From the NCBI RefSeq assembly GCF_001902635.1, contig NZ_MJAO01000003.1, positions 1 to 64,000 of the forward strand: a DNA stretch of 64,000 nt, in the 5' to 3' direction. Both the position numbers and the translations under genes were made by a program. A model generated the notes under the pieces. The model searched no databases. It saw only the letters and a list, made by a program, of their open reading frames with translations, and was not told the origin of the DNA. Positions within the stretch are counted from its first letter, which is position 1; each line of letters opens with the position of its first letter. Source of the stretch: Serratia marcescens (GTDB lineage: Bacteria; Pseudomonadota; Gammaproteobacteria; Enterobacterales; Enterobacteriaceae). Below, one piece after another: positions 1-9,185 of this stretch.

Positions 1-5
1 TTGAT

Positions 6-35
6 AAGCCCTGAGTCTCTGACTCAGGGCTTTTT
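6..35 (+). terminator. Terminator of an upstream tRNA/rRNA transcript
   Basis: A perfect 12-bp stem (6-17 with 21-32) with a three-base loop is followed by a T run. The arms share the core AAGCCCTGAGT with the hairpin behind tRNA-Asp at 7623-7652. With dkgB next door this suggests, by E. coli synteny, that it closes an rRNA operon ending in tRNA-Asp (aspU) just outside the window. The stem is seen; the upstream gene is inferred. Confidence 0.8.
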
Positions 36-209
36 CATATGCAAAATTTACAAAATCTCATCGCTTTCACCGCCGATCCTGTTGTTTTCTTCGCAATATT
101 GTTGCCGCTTGATCAATAGTCTTATGCCGAACTGGGCGTTTTTGCTCAATAAAAAAATTGCCATACTCTCCCGCACCGCTACTTATCCACTAACGAGAGA
201 GAAAATATT

Positions 210-1013
210 GTGAGTATTCCTGCATTGGGTTTAGGCACTTTTCGCCTTCAGGATCAGGTCGTTATCGACTCTGTAAGCACGGCGCTGGAACTGGGCTATC
301 GGGCTATCGATACCGCACAGATCTATGAAAACGAAGCGGCCGTTGGCCAGGCGATCACCGCCAGCGGTGTGCCGCGTGACGAGCTGTTCATCACTACCAA
401 AATCTGGATCGCGAATCTGGCTAAGGGGGCATTAATCCCCAGCCTGCAAGGCAGCTTGGCCAAGCTGCAGACCTCGTATGTCGATCTGACGTTGATTCAC
501 TGGCCATCGCCAAATGATGAAGTGCCTGTCGCCGAGTTTATGGCTGAATTGCTGGAAGCCAAGCGACTGGGGCTGACCCGTCAGATTGGGGTATCCAATT
601 TCACGGTCGATCTGATGCAGCAGGCGATTGATGCGGTGGGCGCCGATCAGATTGCGACCAACCAGATCGAACTGTCGCCGTTCTTGCAGAACGAGAAAGT
701 GGTGGCGTTCGCACGGCAGCATGACATTGCCATCACCTCTTATATGACGCTGGCGTATGGCAAAGCGTTGCAGGATGAGACGATCAAGCGTATCGCGGCA
801 CGACACAATGCGACGCCAGCACAGGTGGTTTTAGCCTGGGCGTTGCAGTTGGGCTACGCGGTGATCCCTTCCTCGACCAAGCGTGAAAACCTAGAGAGCA
901 ACCTGCTGGCACCACGACTGGTGCTGACTGAGGGAGATATGGCGCAGATTGCCACGCTGGAAAGCAACGGCCGATTGGTCAGCCCGGAAGGTCTGGCACC
1001 CAACTGGGATTAA
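210..1013 (+). CDS. dkgB: 2,5-diketo-D-gluconate reductase B (aldo/keto reductase)
   Basis: A cytosolic NADPH-dependent aldo/keto reductase that reduces 2,5-diketo-gluconate, methylglyoxal and other small aldehydes. The 267-residue protein is a single AKR TIM barrel of normal length. The catalytic tetrad is visible as Asp34, Tyr39 (in DTAQIYENE), Lys64 (TTKIW) and His97 (LIHWPSP). The start is GTG at 210, preceded by the purine-rich AACGAGAGAG. It is the first gene after the rRNA-operon terminator, exactly as dkgB (yafB) follows rrnH-aspU in E. coli. A terminator hairpin follows at 1035. Family and orthology are secure from sequence and synteny; the physiological substrate is inferred from the family. 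Confidence 0.93.
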   Translation: MSIPALGLGTFRLQDQVVIDSVSTALELGYRAIDTAQIYENEAAVGQAITASGVPRDELFITTKIWIANLAKGALIPSLQGSLAKLQTSYVDLTLIHWPSPNDEVPVAEFMAELLEAKRLGLTRQIGVSNFTVDLMQQAIDAVGADQIATNQIELSPFLQNEKVVAFARQHDIAITSYMTLAYGKALQDETIKRIAARHNATPAQVVLAWALQLGYAVIPSSTKRENLESNLLAPRLVLTEGDMAQIATLESNGRLVSPEGLAPNWD

Positions 1014-1034
1014 TCTTCGGATATTACGACGTCA

Positions 1035-1059
1035 GGCGCCCGAGAGGGCGCCATTTTTA
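1035..1059 (+). terminator. Rho-independent terminator after dkgB
   Basis: Seven-base GC arms (1035-1041 and 1046-1052) around a GAGA tetraloop, followed by ATTTTTAT. It lies between the convergent dkgB and yafC genes and touches the last codon of yafC. No T run lies on the opposite side, so it should act mainly on dkgB transcripts. Confidence 0.8.
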
Positions 1060-1944
1060 TCGTTTTAACCGTTCGCTGATAAAATCGATAAAGCTGCGCA
1101 GGCGATTGCTGACGGCGCTGTCGCTGTAGTAAACCGCGTTAATCGGCACTTCGAGCGGCAACGTCTCTTCTTGCAGAATTGGCACCAGATCCCCGCGCCT
1201 GACGTCTTCATCACTCATAAAGTCCGACAGACAGGCGATGCCGTTACCGTGCAGGCACAGATGACGTTGGGTTTCACCGCTGTTGGTGGTTAACCCCGGC
1301 GTGATTTCCAGCTGGCGACCATCGGCACAGGCTAACGGCCAGCGGTTCAGGCTGGGCAAATCGTTAAAACCGATACAGCAATGGTGTTCCAGGTCCGCCA
1401 CCGTGTTGGGCGCGCCATACTGCGCCAGGTAGGTGGGGGAGGCCAATATGCGCCGATAGCTGGCCATTAGCTTGCGCGCTTTCAGCGTAGAGTCCGTCAG
1501 CTCGCCGACACGGATTGCGATATCCACTTTCCGTTCGATCAAATTGATGAAGTTTTCCGAAGAGACCAGCGATAGCGACATTTCCGGATAGCGTTCACGA
1601 AACTCGGCGACCAGCGGCGTCAACAGATGCAGTACTACCGGCGTAGCGGCATCGACGCGCAATAGCCCCTGCGGGCGCTGGCGGCTTTCCATCAAGGTGT
1701 TTTCCGCCGCGGCCATATCGTTCAAGACCTTTTGCACCTGTCGGAAATAGTTTTCGCCTTCCTGAGTTAGACTGATTTGGCGCGTGGTGCGGTTGAGCAG
1801 AGTGACGCCCAGTTTGCTCTCCAGCTTTTTTACTGTCCGGCTGACGACGGAGTTGGCTTGATGCAGGCGCTCTGCCGCTCGGCTGAAACTGCCGCTCTCC
1901 ACCACGGTGACGAAGGTGATGAGCTCGTCAGAATTCGCTTTCAT
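1057..1944 (-). CDS. yafC: LysR-family transcriptional regulator YafC
   Basis: A 295-residue LysR-type regulator: an N-terminal winged helix-turn-helix (about residues 1-60, with the pattern [23 protein letters not shown]) followed by a periplasmic-binding-protein-like effector domain (about 88-290). Length is typical. The N-terminal sequence belongs to the YafC/DsdC-like branch found beside dkgB and yafD in enterobacteria. The inducer and target genes are not known from the sequence. LysR proteins usually bind upstream of themselves or a divergent gene; here the divergent neighbour is yafD, across about 345 bp. Orthology rests on synteny and family. Confidence 0.88.
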   Translation of the reverse strand: MKANSDELITFVTVVESGSFSRAAERLHQANSVVSRTVKKLESKLGVTLLNRTTRQISLTQEGENYFRQVQKVLNDMAAAENTLMESRQRPQGLLRVDAATPVVLHLLTPLVAEFRERYPEMSLSLVSSENFINLIERKVDIAIRVGELTDSTLKARKLMASYRRILASPTYLAQYGAPNTVADLEHHCCIGFNDLPSLNRWPLACADGRQLEITPGLTTNSGETQRHLCLHGNGIACLSDFMSDEDVRRGDLVPILQEETLPLEVPINAVYYSDSAVSNRLRSFIDFISERLKR

Positions 1945-2144
1945 TTTTGCTCCACGGACAATCTCTATTTGAAATTTTGAACTATTTTGTCATTTAACCA
2001 CGGCGGCTCGTAGCCGTCACTCACTTGAGCGCGATAGCGCGTAGCCAGCAGTATCGCTTCTCTTTTTCCTGTTCGCATTTTGTCGGCCTTTTCGCATTTT
2101 TCATCACCAGTGCATCACCTTTACACAGCTATACCATCAGAAGA

Positions 2145-2173
2145 TTGAAATCGCCGCAGGCGGCCCCTATAAC
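2145..2173 (+). promoter_or_regulatory. Candidate sigma-70 promoter for yafD
   Basis: TTGAAA at 2145-2150 and TATAAC at 2168-2173 are separated by 17 bp. A second -10-like TATAAT lies at 2222-2227 with no good -35. The 345-bp gap between yafC and yafD (1945-2289) otherwise shows no convincing gene. Confidence 0.35.
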
Positions 2174-2289
2174 TGAAAAGGTTATGCCTGTAAAAGCCAT
2201 GCCCTCGGTGTGGGGCAGGCGTATAATCAATTCACCGTTGGCGAAGTCTTCATCGCCAGTTTCATGCTAATGGGTAATAGGCGAATAGC

Positions 2290-3084
2290 GTGCCGAAACG
2301 AACTTATGCAATGAGGTATGTTGCAGGTCAGCCAGTTGAACGAATCTTTCCTGGCGCCGTTAACCAGGACTTGCCAGCAGGGGCGGCACTGCCGACGACC
2401 GGTGCACTGCGCGTCATGGTGTGGAACATCTTCAAACAGCAGCGAGCCGACTGGCTTTCAGTACTGAAAAACCATGGCAAAGATGCACAGCTGGTATTGT
2501 TGCAAGAGGCGCAAACCACGCCGGAGTTGGTGAGCTACGCTACCGCCAACTATTTGGCGGCCGATCAGGTGCCGGCTTTTGTGCTGCCGCAACATCCTTC
2601 CGGTGTGATGACGCTGGCGGCCGCACATCCGGTTTACTGCTGCCCGCTGCGTGAGCGAGAACCGCTGCTGAGGCTGTCCAAGTCGGCGTTGATCACCGTT
2701 TATCCACTGTACAACGGGCAACTGTTGATGGTGGTGAACATCCATGCGGTGAACTTCAGCCTAGGGGTAGACGTCTACAGCAAGCAACTGGGGCCGATCG
2801 GCGAGCAGATCGCCAGCCACCAGGGGCCGGTAATCATGGCGGGGGATTTCAATGCCTGGAGCCGTAAGCGCATTAATGCGTTGTATGACTTTGCCGGCGA
2901 GATGGCGTTGCGTGAGGTCAGTTTTACCGACGATCACCGCCGCAAGGCCTTTGGTCGCCCGCTGGACTTCGTGTTTTACCGTAATCTGGGAGTCGTAGAG
3001 GCGTCGGTGCTGGTGACCAGCGCGTCGGATCACAATCCGTTATTGGTGGAGTTTCACCCGGAAAAAGACTCCCCCGTCTGGTGA
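2290..3084 (+). CDS. yafD: Endonuclease/exonuclease/phosphatase-family protein YafD
   Basis: A 264-residue protein of the EEP (DNase I/exonuclease III-like) fold. Visible family motifs are VWNIFKQQR near the start (metal-site Asn), LLQEAQ (catalytic Glu), [14 protein letters not shown] (Asp/Asn) and SDHNPLLV near the C terminus (Asp/His). The sequence is very close along its length to E. coli YafD, whose substrate is uncertain; it has been discussed in envelope stress and virulence contexts. The start is GTG at 2290, giving the same N-terminal [10 protein letters not shown] stretch as the E. coli protein. It converges on mltD, with a strong shared terminator between them. Confidence 0.9.
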   Translation: MPKRTYAMRYVAGQPVERIFPGAVNQDLPAGAALPTTGALRVMVWNIFKQQRADWLSVLKNHGKDAQLVLLQEAQTTPELVSYATANYLAADQVPAFVLPQHPSGVMTLAAAHPVYCCPLREREPLLRLSKSALITVYPLYNGQLLMVVNIHAVNFSLGVDVYSKQLGPIGEQIASHQGPVIMAGDFNAWSRKRINALYDFAGEMALREVSFTDDHRRKAFGRPLDFVFYRNLGVVEASVLVTSASDHNPLLVEFHPEKDSPVW

Positions 3085-3096
3085 ATCGCAGGTAAT

Positions 3097-3125
3097 AAAA
3101 AAGCACCCCGAGGGGTGCTTTTTTT
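3097..3125. terminator. Bidirectional terminator between yafD and mltD
   Basis: A symmetric hairpin with A-rich left and T-rich right flanks (AAGCACCCC / GGGGTGCTT core). It gives a U tract on both strands and so can end both yafD and mltD transcripts. Confidence 0.9.
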
Positions 3126-3136
3126 GTGCCGGAAAC

Positions 3137-4522
3137 TTAGGTATCCGGCGTTAGCTTGTTGCCGACAAACAGGGTCAACTTGAGACCGGGTTGCAGGCTG
3201 TTGCCTTTACCGAGCGTTGAATTCCAACGCATCACGTCGTTAATATCGACGCCGTGACGACGTGCGATACTGGCGAGCGAATCACCTTTACGAACCTGAT
3301 AGGTGATACTGCTGTTACTGCCAGTATTGCTGGCCACTTGCAGGGTTTGCCCAACTTTTAGGGCGCTCTTGGCGCGTAAGTTGTTCCAACTCTGCAAATC
3401 GCTGGTCTTAACGTTCAGCCGCTTGGCAATGCCCGATAGGGTGTCGCCGGAGCGCACTTTATACGAACTGCCACCGGACAAACCGCTGTTCTTCGCCAAC
3501 TGCGCCGTTGGCTGAGTCACTGCGATCTGGCCATCGGCCAGCGAGTCTTTCAGCTGATCGGCGTGTCCTTTGGGAACCATAATGTAATGGGGCCCGTTGG
3601 GTGCCGTAACGCCTTTCTTGTAGCCTGGGTTATAAGCTTTCATCTTGCTGATTGAAAGCCCCGCCATCTCAGCCGCCTGAGTTAGCTGGATCTGCTGTCC
3701 GACATCAATGCGAGCCAGCGCACGGGTTTCATCCGTTTTCGGAAGCTTGACGCCGTACTGCTTGCTGTTCTTGATGATCTCGCTCAGCGCCAGCATTTTC
3801 GGGACGTAGATTGACGTTTCACGCGGAAGCGACAATGCCCAGAAATTGGTTGGCTTACCCTGGCGTTTGTTTGCCTTCACCGCTTGCATCACGCGGCCTT
3901 CACCACTGTTATAGGCGGCTACGGTCAGTAACCAATCGCCGTCAAACATGCGGTTCAAGCGCTGCATCATGTTAAGCGCAGCGGTTGTCGAGGCGACGAC
4001 ATCGCGTCGACCGTCATACCACTGATTGTTTTTCAAACCATAATTGCGACCCGTTTGCGGCACGATTTGCCATAGCCCTGCGGCGTTGGCACTTGACGTG
4101 GCGTGTGGGTCAAAAGCGCTCTCCACTATGGGTAGCAGTACCAGTTCCATCGGCATATTACGTTTCTTAATCTGCCCGACTATCCAGTACATGTACGGCT
4201 CTGCCCGTAATGTTACATCGTGGAGATAGCTCTTACTTTTTAAGTACTTTCTTTTCTGATCACGGATCCGGGAATTTTCCGGAACCTCCATCTTCAGCTC
4301 GTCGCTAATGAAGTTCCACAGGTCCTGTTGCGCGGCGGGACTATTGTTATCTAGCCACCGCGCCGAGCTCGCTCGGCCATTTGCTGTGTACTCTCCTGCT
4401 TCACCATCTTGACCAGCCGAAGACAAACTCTGTGCATGCTGTTCTGGCGCCGGTGCGTCCTGCCTGGACGACTGGCAACCCACTAGCAAGACCGAGGCGA
4501 GAAATATCGCTTTAGCCTTCAT
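3137..4522 (-). CDS. mltD: Membrane-bound lytic murein transglycosylase D
   Basis: An outer-membrane lipoprotein that cleaves the MurNAc-GlcNAc bond of peptidoglycan to form anhydro-muropeptides. From ATG at 4522 it begins with a lipoprotein signal ending in LVGC. An SLT domain follows, with the catalytic Glu in LPIVESAFDPHATS and the AAGLWQIVP motif, then two C-terminal LysM repeats (YKVRSGDTLSGIA and YQVRKGDSLASIA) that bind glycan. A frame extension to 4585 exists, but it would put 21 residues before the signal peptide, so 4522 is preferred. It is 461 residues, close to E. coli MltD. It lies 72 bp downstream of gloB in the same direction, as in E. coli. Confidence 0.95.
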   Translation of the reverse strand: MKAKAIFLASVLLVGCQSSRQDAPAPEQHAQSLSSAGQDGEAGEYTANGRASSARWLDNNSPAAQQDLWNFISDELKMEVPENSRIRDQKRKYLKSKSYLHDVTLRAEPYMYWIVGQIKKRNMPMELVLLPIVESAFDPHATSSANAAGLWQIVPQTGRNYGLKNNQWYDGRRDVVASTTAALNMMQRLNRMFDGDWLLTVAAYNSGEGRVMQAVKANKRQGKPTNFWALSLPRETSIYVPKMLALSEIIKNSKQYGVKLPKTDETRALARIDVGQQIQLTQAAEMAGLSISKMKAYNPGYKKGVTAPNGPHYIMVPKGHADQLKDSLADGQIAVTQPTAQLAKNSGLSGGSSYKVRSGDTLSGIAKRLNVKTSDLQSWNNLRAKSALKVGQTLQVASNTGSNSSITYQVRKGDSLASIARRHGVDINDVMRWNSTLGKGNSLQPGLKLTLFVGNKLTPDT

Positions 4523-4593
4523 GTGTGTGTCAATGTAGTTGCTTAAAAGACGAGCAATAATACTTTGCTTCGCCAAATAACACAACTAAAAGC

Positions 4594-5349
4594 TTAGAAG
4601 TTATCTTTCCGCAGGCGTAATTCGGAAAAAACTGAATGAAGGCTTTCCGGTGGTGAGTTAAAGCCTAATTCTTTTTGTAAATCAGTGTCATGGCAACGTA
4701 AGAACAGGTTAATTTTGCGCTCTAATTGCAATGTGGACGGCACGCTGGCTTGGCCTTTTGCCCTTAACGCTTCAACATGTTGTTGATATGTTTCAATCTC
4801 TCGATCTTCCGGCAAAATGGCCCGCGCAAACTTAAGATTTGAAAGAGTATATTCATGCGCGCAACAAATTAAGGTGTTATCGGGAAGTTGCGCGAGTTGT
4901 TGAAATGAGTCGTACATTTGTTTGGCGGTGCCTTCAAACAGCCTGCCGCAGCCGGCGGAGAAAATTGTGTCGCCGCAGAACAGATAAGGGGCACTATAGA
5001 ATGCTACATGGCCCAACGTATGGCCGGGAACGGCGATAGTGGCGTACTGGCGGCCATCGATTTCAAAGGTGTCGCCATCGCGGACGAGGTAATTGGCACC
5101 CTTATCCGCGGTTTCCTGCGGCCCATAGACCGTAAGGCCTGGGTACTGCGCCACGATCTGCGCCACACCGCCGACGTGGTCGTGATGGTGGTGGGTCAAC
5201 AGAATCGCCGCCGGCGTCAGCTGCAGGCGCTGCAGCGCTTCGAGCACCGGCAGCGCCTCACCCGGATCGACGATGATGCAGCGCCCCTGCCGGTTATCCA
5301 ATAACCAAATGTAATTGTCCTGGAAGGCGGGAATGCTGATAAGATTCAT
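4594..5349 (-). CDS. gloB: Hydroxyacylglutathione hydrolase (glyoxalase II)
   Basis: The second enzyme of methylglyoxal detoxification: it hydrolyses S-D-lactoylglutathione to D-lactate and glutathione in the cytosol. The 251-residue protein carries the metallo-beta-lactamase binuclear site H53-x-H55-x-D57-H58 in [10 protein letters not shown]. Further metal ligands appear in VPGHTLGHV and [13 protein letters not shown], and the C-terminal glyoxalase II domain ends RLRKDNF. Full length for the family. Divergent from yafS, with only about 44 bp between the start codons. Confidence 0.96.
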   Translation of the reverse strand: MNLISIPAFQDNYIWLLDNRQGRCIIVDPGEALPVLEALQRLQLTPAAILLTHHHHDHVGGVAQIVAQYPGLTVYGPQETADKGANYLVRDGDTFEIDGRQYATIAVPGHTLGHVAFYSAPYLFCGDTIFSAGCGRLFEGTAKQMYDSFQQLAQLPDNTLICCAHEYTLSNLKFARAILPEDREIETYQQHVEALRAKGQASVPSTLQLERKINLFLRCHDTDLQKELGFNSPPESLHSVFSELRLRKDNF

Positions 5350-5393
5350 GGTGTACCTCTCGTTGGCAACGGCTTGAAAGAAGATAATAAATC

Positions 5394-6113
5394 ATGAAAC
5401 CAGCCCATACTCTACAAAAGCTTACCGGCCCGCAGTCCTGGGCCGAGCTGCCGTGGGGGGAATATTATCGTGAAGCGCTAGAGCAGCAGTTGCAACCCTG
5501 GTGGCCGAAGCTGTTCGGCTTCCATCTGCTGAAGATGGGCATGCTCAGCACCGAACTGGCCACGGACAAATGCGCGATTTCTCATCAGGTCAATGTAGGG
5601 CTGGAGGGCGAGGGGCTGCAGGTGATCGCCGATGCTTATCAACTGCCGTTTGCCGCCAAATCGGTGGACGCCTGCCTGTTGGCGCATACGCTGTCCTATG
5701 CGGACGATCCGCACCGCATGCTGCGTGAGGTGGATAGGGTGTTGATCGACGACGGCTGGCTGGTGATCAGCAGTTTCAACCCGTTCAGCCTGCTGGGATT
5801 GGGCAAGTTGGTACCCGGATTGCGCCGCCGCCCGCCCTATGCCAGCCGTATGTTTACCCAGATGCGATTGCTGGACTGGCTCAGCCTGTTGAATTATGAG
5901 GTGCTGCATCAGGCGCGTTTTCACGTGCTGCCGTGGCACCGCAAGGGCGGCAAGTTTCTCTGCACCCATCTGCCGGCGCTGGGCTGCATGAGCGTGATTG
6001 TAGCGCGCAAACGCACCTTGCCGCTGACGCCCACGCCGATGAAACTGGGGGCGAGAAAACCGTCTCTCAGCCGCGCGGTGGGCGCGACCAAGAGCTATCG
6101 CAAGCTGCCTTAG
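5394..6113 (+). CDS. yafS: SAM-dependent methyltransferase-like protein YafS
   Basis: A 239-residue class I methyltransferase-fold protein of the UbiE/COQ5-like (Methyltransf_11) type. A conserved stretch around [23 protein letters not shown] and [17 protein letters not shown] corresponds to motifs II-III of the SAM-binding fold. The usual glycine-rich motif I is degenerate, so activity is uncertain. It sits in the conserved gloB-yafS-rnhA cluster, and its stop codon overlaps the stop of convergent rnhA (6110-6113). The substrate is unknown. Confidence 0.85.
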   Translation: MKPAHTLQKLTGPQSWAELPWGEYYREALEQQLQPWWPKLFGFHLLKMGMLSTELATDKCAISHQVNVGLEGEGLQVIADAYQLPFAAKSVDACLLAHTLSYADDPHRMLREVDRVLIDDGWLVISSFNPFSLLGLGKLVPGLRRRPPYASRMFTQMRLLDWLSLLNYEVLHQARFHVLPWHRKGGKFLCTHLPALGCMSVIVARKRTLPLTPTPMKLGARKPSLSRAVGATKSYRKLP

Positions 6114-6577
6114 GCTTCCGGTTGGTAGCCAACGTCTTCCTGCGTCGGTTTACCGGCCGCTTCGCGCGCCAGCACGTCACAACGTTCGTTCTCCGGGTGG
6201 CCGGCGTGGCCCTTGACCCATTCCCATTTTACGGTGTGGCGCTGAATGGCCAGGTCCAAGCGCTGCCATAAATCGACATTTTTGACCGGCTTTTTGTCGG
6301 CGGTTTTCCAGCCGCGCTTCTTCCAGTTATGGATCCAGCTGGTGATGCCCTGGCGCACATACTGGCTGTCGGTGCTGAGCGTCACGGCGCAAGGCACGGT
6401 CAGCGCTTCCAGCGCCACGATTGCCGCCATCATTTCCATGCGGTTATTGGTGGTCAGACGAAAACCTTCGCTGAAGGTTTTTTCAGTCTGCTTATAACGT
6501 AATATCGCGCCGTAGCCACCGGGGCCGGGGTTGCCAAGGCAGGAGCCGTCGGTGAAAATTTCTACCTGTTTGAGCAT
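6110..6577 (-). CDS. rnhA: Ribonuclease HI
   Basis: Degrades the RNA strand of RNA:DNA hybrids (R-loops, primers). The protein is 155 residues from ATG at 6577. Catalytic residues of the DEDD set are seen: Asp10 ([16 protein letters not shown]), Glu48 (NNRMEMMAA), Asp70 (STDSQYV) and Asp134 in the [11 protein letters not shown] segment; His124 lies in KGHAGHPEN. The open frame runs on upstream through the dnaQ region, but only this part is RNase HI. The gene is divergent from dnaQ with 72 bp between starts, the classic enterobacterial arrangement with overlapping promoters. Confidence 0.97.
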   Translation of the reverse strand: MLKQVEIFTDGSCLGNPGPGGYGAILRYKQTEKTFSEGFRLTTNNRMEMMAAIVALEALTVPCAVTLSTDSQYVRQGITSWIHNWKKRGWKTADKKPVKNVDLWQRLDLAIQRHTVKWEWVKGHAGHPENERCDVLAREAAGKPTQEDVGYQPEA

Positions 6578-6649
6578 CTCTGGTAGACTCTTCCTATCAG
6601 TTTTATAAAAACCAAGTCTGACATAAACGAGCGCTGTGAGCACTGCAAT

Positions 6650-7393
6650 ATGATCTCTACAACCACCAGACAGATTGTCCTCGATACCGAAACCACCGGT
6701 ATGAACAAGCTTGGGGTGCACTACGAAGGGCACCGCATCATCGAAATCGGTGCGGTGGAAGTGATTAACCGTCGCCTGACCGGGCGCAATTTCCACGTTT
6801 ACATCAAGCCGGATCGGCTGGTGGATCCTGAAGCGTACGGCGTACACGGCATCAGCGACGATTTCCTGGCCGACAAGCCGACCTTCGATCAGGTTGCCGA
6901 CGAATTCCTCGACTTTATCCGCGGCGGCGAACTGGTGATCCATAACGCGGCGTTCGATATCGGCTTTATGGATCACGAATTCCGCATGCTGCAGCAGGGC
7001 ATCCCGAAGACCGAGACCTTCTGCACCATCACCGACAGCCTGCTGATGGCGCGCCGCCTGTTCCCGGGCAAGCGCAACAACCTCGATGCCTTGTGCAGCC
7101 GTTATGAGATAGATAACAGCAAGCGTACGCTGCACGGCGCATTGCTCGATGCCGAGATCCTGGCGGAAGTCTATCTGGCGATGACCGGCGGTCAGACCTC
7201 GATAGCGTTCCAGATGGAAGGCGATACCCAGCAAAACGACTCTGCACAAGAAATTCAACGCATCGTCCGCCCGGCGACGGCGATGAAGGTGGTCTACGCC
7301 AGCGACGAAGAAGTGAAGGCGCACGAGGCGCGCCTGGATCTGGTGGCGAAGAAGGGCGGCAGCTGCCTGTGGCGCGGGGCGCCGGCCGAATAA
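6650..7393 (+). CDS. dnaQ: DNA polymerase III epsilon subunit (3'-5' proofreading exonuclease)
   Basis: The proofreading subunit of the replicative polymerase core. The 247-residue protein shows the DEDDh exonuclease motifs: Exo I with Asp12/Glu14 (LDTETTG), Exo II ([16 protein letters not shown]) and Exo III with the general-base His (LHGALLDAE). A beta-clamp-binding motif QTSIAF follows, then a linker and the C-terminal alpha-binding tail. Divergent from rnhA, with tRNA-Asp 145 bp downstream. Same length class as E. coli DnaQ (243 aa). Confidence 0.97.
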   Translation: MISTTTRQIVLDTETTGMNKLGVHYEGHRIIEIGAVEVINRRLTGRNFHVYIKPDRLVDPEAYGVHGISDDFLADKPTFDQVADEFLDFIRGGELVIHNAAFDIGFMDHEFRMLQQGIPKTETFCTITDSLLMARRLFPGKRNNLDALCSRYEIDNSKRTLHGALLDAEILAEVYLAMTGGQTSIAFQMEGDTQQNDSAQEIQRIVRPATAMKVVYASDEEVKAHEARLDLVAKKGGSCLWRGAPAE

Positions 7394-7476
7394 CGGCGTT
7401 TTTGCACGAAAAAACCTCACCGGATGAAGCTTCGTTGAAAAACTGTGCAAACGGTTCATTTGGTGAGAAAAAGGCG

Positions 7477-7505
7477 TTGACGGAACCGAGGGGCGACCGT
7501 AATAT
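7477..7505 (+). promoter_or_regulatory. Stable-RNA promoter of tRNA-Asp
   Basis: TTGACG at 7477-7482, a 17-bp spacer, and TAATAT at 7500-7505, followed by the GC-rich discriminator GCGCCTCG. This is the shape of stringently controlled rRNA/tRNA promoters. It lies about 33 bp before the tRNA. Confidence 0.75.
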
Positions 7506-7537
7506 GCGCCTCGTTCCCCCGTAAGAGGGAATGGCGC

Positions 7538-7614
7538 GGAGCGGTAGTTCAGTTGGTTAGAATACCTGCCTGTCACGCAGGGGGTCGCGGGTTCGAGCCC
7601 CGTCCGTTCCGCCA
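7538..7614 (+). tRNA. aspV: tRNA-Asp (GTC)
   Basis: A 77-nt cloverleaf with a seven-base acceptor stem starting GGAGCGG and closing with CCGTTCC, discriminator G and an encoded CCA. The D-arm GTTCAGTTGGTTAGAA, anticodon GTC at 7572-7574 in loop CTGTCAC, and TΨC arm GGTTCGAGCCC are all present. It follows dnaQ as aspV does in E. coli. Confidence 0.98.
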
Positions 7615-7622
7615 CTATTCAG

Positions 7623-7656
7623 AAGCCCTGAGTTAGCAATAACTCAGGGCTTCGTC
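7623..7656 (+). terminator. Hairpin terminator after tRNA-Asp
   Basis: A perfect 13-bp stem (7623-7635 with 7640-7652) capped by a GCAA tetraloop, nine bases past the tRNA CCA. The T tract is weak (TTCGTCGTTT). The stem resembles the one at the left edge of the window. Confidence 0.8.
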
Positions 7657-7768
7657 GTTTCTGCTCTTCATTACCTACCTTCCCGTTTGTGTCGCCGATC
7701 GTGCTACGTGGGCAACGCTTCTAACTTCGCGTATCGCATCGTGTTATTCCTTGAAAATCCCGCTAATC

Positions 7769-7787
7769 GATAATTCTTCTTATTCTC
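7769..7787. promoter_or_regulatory. Fur-box-like operator
   Basis: The 19-mer GATAATTCTTCTTATTCTC matches the classic Fur consensus GATAATGATAATCATTATC at 13 of 19 positions, with both outer hexamers well kept. It lies about 143 bp before the siderophore-interacting gene, so iron repression of that gene is plausible but inferred. Confidence 0.55.
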
Positions 7788-7929
7788 AATAATGGCGTGG
7801 TATGATTTTGCTGCGCAACTCTCAATTAACCCTATATTTTTTCTGGGATTTTATTTTTAGCTCGTGCTATCAAGATGATAGCCATCAGTCATGCACACAA
7901 ACGACAGCCGTTGCCGGAGAATCGAGAAT

Positions 7930-8808
7930 ATGTCCGCCAGCTACAGAATTTTTGATATCACCCTGAAAAGCAAAACGCTGATTTCACCTTCGCTGCTGCG
8001 CTGCGTGTTTGAAGGCGCGGATATCCATCGGATGAAGCTGGAAGCGCCGGATCAGCGCATCAAACTGTTGTTCCCGGCGGCGGACGGTAATATCCCGCAG
8101 TTGGTCAACAGCCCGGACTGGTACGGCGACTATATGGCGCTCCCCAAAGAACAACGTCCGGTGATGCGCACCTATACGCTGCGTGCACTGCGCCGCGAGC
8201 AGAATCAGATGGACGTCGAATTCGTGCTGCATGGCGTGAACGGCCCGGCTTCCGCCTGGGCCACCCACGCCGAGCCGGGCGACGCTATTCAGGCGGTCGC
8301 GCCCAACGGTGACTTCGACGCTGACAGCGGCGGCTACGAATGGGCGCCGCCGGCGCAGTTGCAGCAGGCGCTGTTGATCGCCGATGAAACGGCAGTGCCG
8401 GCGGCGATGGGGATTCTGGAACAGCTGGCGCAGCAGGCCAATCCACCTCGGGTGCAGGCGTTCTTCGAGGTACCGGTGGCGGGAGACTGTCTGGATTTGG
8501 CCCGCTTCCCGTTCGCCGAGGTTTACTGGCTGCCGCGCGACGTGGGCAGCCAGCTGGCGCATGGCACGCTGCTGGTGGAAGCGGTACGGCAGCGGGTGGA
8601 TATCCCCGCTTCGGCGTGCGCGCAGGCACAGTCCTTGGTGGAAAGCAGCCTGAGCGACGAAGTACTGTGGGAGCGGGCGGCCGGCGGAAATGCTTTTTAC
8701 GCCTGGGTGGCGGCCGAGTCATCCGCGGTGAAAACGCTGCGGCGTTATCTGATCGGCGAACGCGATCTGGATCGCGCTACCGTCAACTTTATGGCCTATT
8801 GGTGCTGA
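7930..8808 (+). CDS. Siderophore-interacting protein (ferric-siderophore reductase, SIP/ViuB family)
   Basis: A cytosolic FAD-dependent ferric-siderophore reductase of the SIP type, related to ViuB and YqjH. It releases iron from imported ferric siderophores by reduction. The 292-residue protein has an N-terminal FAD-binding beta barrel with the RTYTLR motif and the VEFVLHG segment. A C-terminal NAD(P)H-binding-like domain follows, with the LLIADETAVPAAMGIL motif and a C-terminal Trp (FMAYW). ATG 7930 is chosen because GGAGA lies nine bases upstream; an in-frame ATG at 7891 lacks a ribosome-binding site. A Fur-like site lies upstream. No siderophore synthesis or transport genes adjoin it. Confidence 0.87.
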   Translation: MSASYRIFDITLKSKTLISPSLLRCVFEGADIHRMKLEAPDQRIKLLFPAADGNIPQLVNSPDWYGDYMALPKEQRPVMRTYTLRALRREQNQMDVEFVLHGVNGPASAWATHAEPGDAIQAVAPNGDFDADSGGYEWAPPAQLQQALLIADETAVPAAMGILEQLAQQANPPRVQAFFEVPVAGDCLDLARFPFAEVYWLPRDVGSQLAHGTLLVEAVRQRVDIPASACAQAQSLVESSLSDEVLWERAAGGNAFYAWVAAESSAVKTLRRYLIGERDLDRATVNFMAYWC

Positions 8809-8858
8809 ACGCGCTGTCCTTTTCCGGCATCTACGCTGGATAAGGGCATGCCGCTACC

Positions 8859-8978
8859 ATGAGCCTGGTGAGCCTGCTCAGCAATGCGCCGCTGCATGAG
8901 AGGCTGGCGCAGGGACGGCAGCGCACTCATCACGTCGCTGAACTGTTCCAGGAACTGGACGCGCTGGAACTGCATTGA
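8859..8978 (+). CDS. Possible small protein (39 aa)
   Basis: ATG 8859 opens a 39-codon frame beginning MSLVSLLSNAPLHERLAQ and ending LDALELH. It would be an acidic, leucine-rich, probably helical peptide. GGATAAGGG lies upstream but rather far from the start. It sits 50 bp behind the siderophore-interacting gene. I do not recognise a family, and the frame could be chance. The rest of the 370-bp gap to the next gene (8979-9185) is AT-richer and shows no further gene. Confidence 0.3.
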   Translation: MSLVSLLSNAPLHERLAQGRQRTHHVAELFQELDALELH

Positions 8979-9185
8979 ACACCGCAGGTCATTTCCCTTC
9001 TTTAACCGTCCGCCATTAAGGCGGATCGGTCATCTCATTCTGTTGCCTTGGTTTCATTTTCATACCATAAGAATCTTTTGTTTCAAGTAAATCCCTATCG
9101 GGATTAGGCTGTTGGGCAGCAAATAAACGTCATGTCGACGCTGAAGGCATCACGCAATAACTTACTAAGTTGACAGGGAATGAAG

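Noticed and set aside
6578..7615. N-terminal extension of rnhA through dnaQ and the tRNA
   Set aside because: The RNase HI fold starts at the ATG at 6577; the extension runs antisense through dnaQ and tRNA-Asp.
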